From Prochlorococcus sp. AG-363-B05 (lineage in GTDB: Bacteria; Cyanobacteriota; Cyanobacteriia; PCC-6307; Cyanobiaceae), in assembly GCA_003278445.1 (NCBI GenBank), contig QCFD01000001.1, positions 142,188-206,187 of the forward strand: 64,000 bases of DNA, given 5' to 3'. The notes under the pieces are model-generated. The model saw nothing but the letters and a program-made list of their open reading frames with translations. It had not been told where the DNA came from and made no database searches. The translations under genes were made by a program, and so were the position numbers. Positions 63,469-64,000 of this stretch are shown in pieces; positions within the stretch are counted from its first letter, which is position 1; each line of letters begins with the position of its first letter.

Positions 63469-64000
63469 ATGTATAAACTTAACATTAAGTTTTTTATAAC
63501 ATTAATTAGTTTTGCATTTATTGGTGCCTCAATATATGGAAATTTCGATGCTTTAACCGATCAAATAATCACTTTAGATGAGATTTCATGGTTGTTAGCT
63601 GCTACCATTATGAGTCTTTTAAGTATAGTTATTAATGCCTTTGCATGGAAACTTTTGATAAATAGCATCGGTTGCGACAGCAATAAGATGAGCATAATTG
63701 AAATATTTTTAAATACTAATATATATAAATATTTGCCAGGAGGGATATGGCATTTTGTCTCAAGATATAATATCTTGAGACAAAAATTCTCGATTGAAAA
63801 ATCAGTTGAATCGATTTTATTAGAACCACTATTGATGCTGGTAGCGGGCTTGATTTTTGTACCCTTTGGGAATTTTAGTATTTATATTTATATACTTTGT
63901 TGGTCGTCAACTTTGGTTTTCCTTGCGGGGTTCAGGAAATTTATACTTAGAAAGTTGAAGTCGATGAAGGCAACTATCTTTACTAATAATGATAAAGTTA
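63469..64000 (+). CDS. Lysylphosphatidylglycerol-synthase-type (UPF0104) membrane protein, 5' part
   Basis: The frame opens at ATG 63469 and runs off the window end (at least 177 residues, several membrane segments). NAFAWKLLINSIG and KYLPGGIWHFVSRYNIL (about 83-99) are the hallmark of the LPG-synthase transmembrane domain, as in MprF and UPF0104 proteins; KYLPG-x-W-H is its core. Whether the MprF catalytic domain follows cannot be seen. A perfect 16-bp inverted repeat with a one-base loop (63753-63785) lies over this motif. Confidence 0.82.
   Translation, partial: MYKLNIKFFITLISFAFIGASIYGNFDALTDQIITLDEISWLLAATIMSLLSIVINAFAWKLLINSIGCDSNKMSIIEIFLNTNIYKYLPGGIWHFVSRYNILRQKFSIEKSVESILLEPLLMLVAGLIFVPFGNFSIYIYILCWSSTLVFLAGFRKFILRKLKSMKATIFTNNDKV
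63753..63785. repeat. 16-bp inverted repeat with 1-base loop, inside a coding region
   Basis: TTTTGTCTCAAGATAT, one A, then its exact complement. It sits within the coding sequence of the UPF0104-type protein and encodes part of the HFVSRYNILRQ segment just after the conserved KYLPGGIW motif. In RNA it would form a very stable AU-rich hairpin. Such perfect structure is unusual within a gene. Confidence 0.8.

Noticed and set aside
1..64000. CRISPR arrays, insertion sequences, prophage, rRNA
   Set aside because: No regularly spaced repeats, transposase genes, phage structural genes or rRNA were seen.

Overview
The window is a stretch of an AT-rich, gene-dense cyanobacterial chromosome, almost certainly Prochlorococcus. 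Cyanobacterial markers include chlG (chlorophyll synthase), psaF/psaJ, petC/petA, ndhB, vipp1, a high-light-inducible protein, a cyAbrB regulator and menG. The 62-residue hyper-conserved protein between the two tRNA genes is known only from Prochlorococcus and marine Synechococcus, and the low GC favours Prochlorococcus. I cannot fix the strain from sequence alone; the composition would fit a low-light clade.

Layout. 1-8.5 kb: the 3' end of lepA, a peptide-type ABC permease, a tRNA methyltransferase, a beta-barrel porin with an upstream Fur-box-like palindrome and a strong terminator, then rsmB, chlG, hisF and menG. 8.5-20 kb: vipp1, birA, a lone ABC ATPase overlapping ndhB, then a rightward run topA - lipoprotein - DUF2232 - CobT-like protein - solute-binding-like lipoprotein - ribE. 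20-27.8 kb: a complete respiratory block, ctaCDE (aa3-type oxidase) divergent from ctaA-ctaB (heme a synthesis), followed by an ABC exporter pair. 27.8-36.9 kb: groEL, then a loose accessory islet (29.8-33.5 kb), then fabG, ispD, an S66 peptidase and ubiA. 37-46.4 kb: ppx, a RodZ-like protein, cobM-lgt, petC-petA, tatC, rqcH and gmk. 46.4-53 kb: psaFJ, tsaD, hli, an antiporter, gltX, tRNA-Asp, PSHCP, tRNA-Trp and rplS. 53-64 kb: map, an SDR, two linked nucleotide-fold proteins, YajQ, a prohibitin homologue, hemL, xth, larC and a partial membrane protein of the lysylphosphatidylglycerol synthase type.

Most of the window is conserved core genome for energy metabolism: quinone and chlorophyll prenylation (menG, ubiA, chlG), the b6f complex with the Tat translocase that exports its Rieske protein, photosystem I subunits, NDH-1 and cytochrome oxidase. 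Packing is tight, with several convergent 3' overlaps and stop/start overlaps.

The one clearly accessory part is the islet between a small conserved membrane protein (29637-29813) and fabG. It holds an unannotated polytopic membrane protein, a monooxygenase-like ABM protein, an aspartyl/asparaginyl-hydroxylase-like oxygenase, and two copies of a serine-recombinase 5' region on either side of that oxygenase. One copy is truncated; the other has in-frame stops. Other things worth a second look are a 38-bp perfect palindrome containing the stop codons of two convergent genes, a perfect hairpin over the apparent tatC start codon, and a 33-bp near-perfect palindrome inside the last gene. I did not find a convincing wholly new multi-gene system.
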